This document shows, piece after piece, positions 61,560 through 64,000 of a stretch of 64,000 bases of DNA (positions are counted from its first letter, which is position 1; each line of letters opens with the position of its first letter). The translations under genes were made by a program, and so were the position numbers. Source of the stretch: Sinorhizobium chiapasense (GTDB lineage Bacteria; Pseudomonadota; Alphaproteobacteria; Rhizobiales; Rhizobiaceae); contig NZ_CP133148.1 of NCBI RefSeq assembly GCF_036488675.1, positions 2,480,001 to 2,544,000 on the forward strand, given 5' to 3'. Under the pieces are notes generated by a model. It saw only the letters and a program-made list of their open reading frames with translations. It searched no databases and was not told where the DNA came from.

Positions 61560-61895
61560 TCAGGGAACCGGTGCCGGGGGCATGATACCCTGGTAGTAGT
61601 CGCCTTCACCGCCACCCTGGTATTCATTCCGATAGTGTTCACGCACGCGACCGGGGGCTCCACTAACGCTACCTGTCGCCATGGGATCGACATAGATGCT
61701 GCCCGTGGGCATTTCATCGACGTAGTACGGGCCTCTTTGCATGGGTACTAACATCGTTCCTCTGTTCTGAGTCCCAGGAGGATTATGCGGATCGATGCCC
61801 TGATAGTAGCTGTCGGCAAGGGCCGAACCCGCAACGCCTGCAAGGGCAGACGAGAGGACAAATGCGGCCAAGGATGTCTTCATGGAAACTCTCAT
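61560..61895 (-). CDS. Small secreted YYQGI-motif protein, paralogue 2
   Basis: 111-residue exported protein. Signal peptide residues 1-27 (KTSLAAFVLSSALAGVAGSA, ending near LA-D). Mature start SYYQGIDPHNPPGTQNRG; the middle has two MPTGSIYVDP / MATGSVSG-like units; the end is GEGDYYQGIMPPAPVP. It shares signal peptide, N-terminal motif and C-terminal motif with the gene at 60902, in the same order and strand. ATG 61895 is well supported by AAGGAG. Confidence 0.75.
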   Translation of the reverse strand: MRVSMKTSLAAFVLSSALAGVAGSALADSYYQGIDPHNPPGTQNRGTMLVPMQRGPYYVDEMPTGSIYVDPMATGSVSGAPGRVREHYRNEYQGGGEGDYYQGIMPPAPVP

Positions 61896-62100
61896 GGCAT
61901 GCTCCTTATCCGTAGCAGCATCCCGCCTCCCGAGGGATGCTGTGATTTTGCAGCATAGGAGTCCTTCCCATGCTGTCAGGGTATAACGCCTTCGCTGCGC
62001 TCGTGTTCCTGCAAAGCGACTGACCATCGGGGCACCCTTGCCCGTCGAACTTTGAAACGCCCGGCGGAAAACCGAGACAGATCTGCATCGTCGTCATGCG

Positions 62101-62126
62101 AAAAGGCCCGCCGAAGCGGGCCTTTT
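62101..62126. terminator. Bidirectional intrinsic terminator
   Basis: AAAAGGCCCGC CGAA GCGGGCCTTTT (62101-62126): 11-bp perfect stem, tetraloop, A-run and T-run on both sides. It ends cheW transcripts (minus strand) and could act in the other direction. Confidence 0.9.
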
Positions 62127-62152
62127 GCAGTAGGTCAGCGCCTGCATTCAGG

Positions 62153-62617
62153 CTATGCCGCCTGCGCCAGCTCGTCGGCGATGACGGTATCGAGATTGAG
62201 GAAGCAGACCATCGTCTTTTCGAGCGCAACGATGCCCCGGCAGAAGGCGCGCTGTGCCTCCGGAATGATCTCCGGTGCCGGTTGCAGGTCTTCGCTGCGG
62301 ATCGTCATCATGTCGGAAACCTGCTCGACCAGGAGGCCGACGAGCTTGCCGTTGATGTCGGTGACGATAATCGCCGAGCGTTCGGACGGCTCGGTCATCT
62401 TCATGCCGAGACGGCAGGCCATGTCGATCACCGGGATCACGGCGCCGCGCAGGTTGATGAGGCCAAGCACGTAAGGCGGCGTATGCGGCATCGGCGTGAC
62501 CGGCGCCCAGCCGCGAATTTCGCGAATCGCCATGATGTCAATGCAGAATTCCTGGTCTCCGAGGTGGAAGGAGACGATTTCGAGATAGGCGCCGGACTGC
62601 TTGATAGCGTTGCTCAT
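62153..62617 (-). CDS. cheW: CheW chemotaxis coupling protein
   Basis: 154-residue CheW, linking chemoreceptors to the CheA kinase. The two-barrel SH3-like fold is visible: EIVSFHLGDQEFCIDIMAIREIRGWAPVTPMPHTPPYVLGLINLRGAVIPVIDMACRLGM and SAIIVTDINGKLVGLLVEQVSDMMTI. ATG 62617 (MSNAIKQSGAYLEIV) is used. It begins two bases after the MCP stop; the two genes are co-transcribed. Confidence 0.96.
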   Translation of the reverse strand: MSNAIKQSGAYLEIVSFHLGDQEFCIDIMAIREIRGWAPVTPMPHTPPYVLGLINLRGAVIPVIDMACRLGMKMTEPSERSAIIVTDINGKLVGLLVEQVSDMMTIRSEDLQPAPEIIPEAQRAFCRGIVALEKTMVCFLNLDTVIADELAQAA

Positions 62618-62619
62618 GA

Positions 62620-64000
62620 TCAGAATTCTTCCCAATTGTCGCCGGAGGCCGTAACAGAAGGTACGGAGCCCGGCTTGTTGCCGAAAGCGCCCGCCAGCTT
62701 GCCCATCAGGGCCTTGGCGGGAGATGGAGCTGGACGGGTGGATGGCTGCGCTGCCGCGGGTTTGCGCAGCGGCACGGGCCTTGCGGGAGCCGCTGCGCTG
62801 ACCCGCACCGAGGCCTTGGCCGGAGCGCCGGCCTTGACGGAGGGCTGCGACGGAGCGGGCGCTGCCCTTCGGAACGCTGCCTCGCTCACCTGCCCGTCAC
62901 GGAACTGGCCGACGAGCTCGCTGAGCTTCTCGGCGTCCTGCGCGAGCGTGTGGCTCGAAGCGTTGGTCTGTTCCACCATCGCAGCATTTTGCTGCGTCAT
63001 CTGGTCGAGCTGGCCGACCGCGGTGCTGATCTCGTTAAGCCCCGTCGACTGCTCCCGCGCCGCCATTACGATCGAGCTCATATGTTCGTTGATGCGCGCG
63101 ACGTCCGCGCCGATGCGGCCAAGCACCTCGCCGGTCGCCTGCACCAGCTTCACGCCGGTTTCCACCTCGTTGCCGGAGCGCGTGACGAGCGCCTTGATAT
63201 CCTTCGCCGCGCCCGCCGCCCGCTGGGCCAGTTCCCGGACCTCCTGGGCAACGACGGCGAAGCCTTTGCCCGCCTCGCCCGCCCGCGCCGCCTCGACACC
63301 GGCATTGAGCGCCAGAAGGTTTGTCTGGAAGGCAATCTCGTCGATGACGTTGATGATCTTGCCGATTTCGTTGGAGGCGCCCTCGATGCGTGCCATCGCG
63401 GAGATCGCCTCGCCGACGATGCGTCCGGACTCTTCCGCCTTGGTACGCGTCTCGTCGACCATCCGGCTTGCCTCGTCGGCGCGCTCTGTCGCGGTTTTCA
63501 CCGTAACGGTGATTTCTTCCAGAGCGGCCGAGGTCTGCTCGAGCGACGCCGCCTGCCGTGCCGTCCGGCGGGCCAGATCGTCAGCGGCGCTGCGCATCTG
63601 GCGGCCGTTCGTTTCGATCGAAACGGCATTCTCCTTGACACTCGAAAGAACGTGGCTCAGCCGTTCGACGGTGTTGTTGAAATCGCGGCGCAGCGTATCG
63701 AGATCACCTGCGAAAGGTTCGCGGATCGCGACTGCCAGATTGCCCTCGGCAAGCTGGTTGAGCGCCCGCCCAAGCGCATCGACCGCGGTCTTGATGCGGA
63801 CGACAGCCCGCTCGCGCTCGGCCTCCTGGCGCTGACGCTCCTCCTCGATTTCCTTGCGGCTCGCCACCGCGTTCTGCTCCAGCGAGCGCTTTTCGATCGC
63901 CGAGGCCCGGAAGAGCTCCACGGACCGGGCCATCTCGCCAATTTCGTCACCGCGCCCGAGCCCGGTCACGCTGGAGTTCAGGTCGCCCGAATGGATCCGC
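62620..64000 (-). CDS. Methyl-accepting chemotaxis protein, N-terminus beyond window
   Basis: Partial chemoreceptor; the frame is open to the right edge (GDLNSSVTGLGRGDEIGEMA is a HAMP-like segment), so the sensory and membrane parts lie outside. Within the window: HAMP, a second coiled-coil HAMP (NQLAEGNLAVAIREPFAGD), methylation helices and the signalling hairpin EIAFQTNLLALNAGVEAARAGEAGKGFAVVAQEVRELAQRAA. After a Pro/Ala-rich linker it ends GDNWEEF, a CheR/CheB-docking pentapeptide of the NWETF type. It precedes cheW. Confidence 0.95.
   Translation of the reverse strand, partial: RIHSGDLNSSVTGLGRGDEIGEMARSVELFRASAIEKRSLEQNAVASRKEIEEERQRQEAERERAVVRIKTAVDALGRALNQLAEGNLAVAIREPFAGDLDTLRRDFNNTVERLSHVLSSVKENAVSIETNGRQMRSAADDLARRTARQAASLEQTSAALEEITVTVKTATERADEASRMVDETRTKAEESGRIVGEAISAMARIEGASNEIGKIINVIDEIAFQTNLLALNAGVEAARAGEAGKGFAVVAQEVRELAQRAAGAAKDIKALVTRSGNEVETGVKLVQATGEVLGRIGADVARINEHMSSIVMAAREQSTGLNEISTAVGQLDQMTQQNAAMVEQTNASSHTLAQDAEKLSELVGQFRDGQVSEAAFRRAAPAPSQPSVKAGAPAKASVRVSAAAPARPVPLRKPAAAQPSTRPAPSPAKALMGKLAGAFGNKPGSVPSVTASGDNWEEF

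Overview
The window reads as a piece of an alphaproteobacterial chromosome, most likely Sinorhizobium/Ensifer. It is GC-rich throughout. The tmRNA gene is circularly permuted and two-piece, with the tag ANDNYAEARLAA. SspB is of the alphaproteobacterial type, and the intergenic mosaic palindromes are of the rhizobial kind. The linkage ilvI-ilvH, miaA/serB, degP, hflC-hflK, folA, thyA, ssrA, sspB also fits. Almost everything is ordinary chromosomal gene content. There is no prophage, transposase, rRNA, tRNA or CRISPR array that I can see.

Layout. 0-7 kb: a small EF-hand protein, an SDR reductase, a flavin-binding protein, a RecD-like helicase, an AbrB-type membrane protein, then a tight module of COG4315 secreted protein, ECF sigma factor and anti-sigma factor. 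7-15 kb: a cobalt-type nitrile hydratase operon with a His-rich alpha subunit, a decayed acetyltransferase, an SDR-membrane fusion with a DUF2269 partner, a LysE exporter, a frameshifted methyltransferase, a small basic protein, CspA, and an aldo/keto reductase. 15-24 kb: ilvIH behind a leader-peptide attenuator whose predicted transcript is nearly leaderless, a HerA-like ATPase, and an unfamiliar two-gene unit (gluzincin-like protein plus metallo-beta-lactamase-fold protein). 24-30 kb: an ArsR/AHSA1/GST operon, miaA and serB with overlapping divergent start codons, a LysR regulator, and an alpha/beta hydrolase.

30-48 kb: the envelope proteolysis block (degP; hflK-hflC-DUF2065-ACT), the folate block (thyA, gst, folA), then DUF2267 and DUF2853 proteins, the tmRNA gene and sspB. 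The next gene, DUF4169, starts with a motif very like the ClpX-binding tail of SspB. After these come a ribbon-helix-helix protein, a diguanylate cyclase, a 1249-residue AsmA protein, a D-lactate/glycolate-type FAD oxidase, a DUF1772 protein and an arsenate reductase preceded by the stump of an arsR gene. 48-64 kb: an RND pump and its adaptor, a truncated Tat-exported cyclase, an AhpD-like protein, a UvrD helicase carrying a palindrome-rich in-frame insert, several metabolic enzymes, a second diguanylate cyclase, CreA, two paralogous small secreted proteins, and cheW with an MCP that runs off the right edge.

Most distinctive points: (1) ssrA, sspB and DUF4169 form a tagging/adaptor neighbourhood with a shared putative ClpX-docking motif; (2) an in-frame insert in uvrD is built of three hairpins; (3) the gluzincin/MBL pair sits beside a HerA-like ATPase; (4) the ilv attenuator is visible at base level; (5) five genes are decayed or truncated (GNAT, methyltransferase, arsR, cyclase, possibly the last EF-hand); (6) a two-palindrome mosaic repeat occurs five times, plus partial copies. 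All function calls come from reading the sequence and family knowledge; no database search was run.
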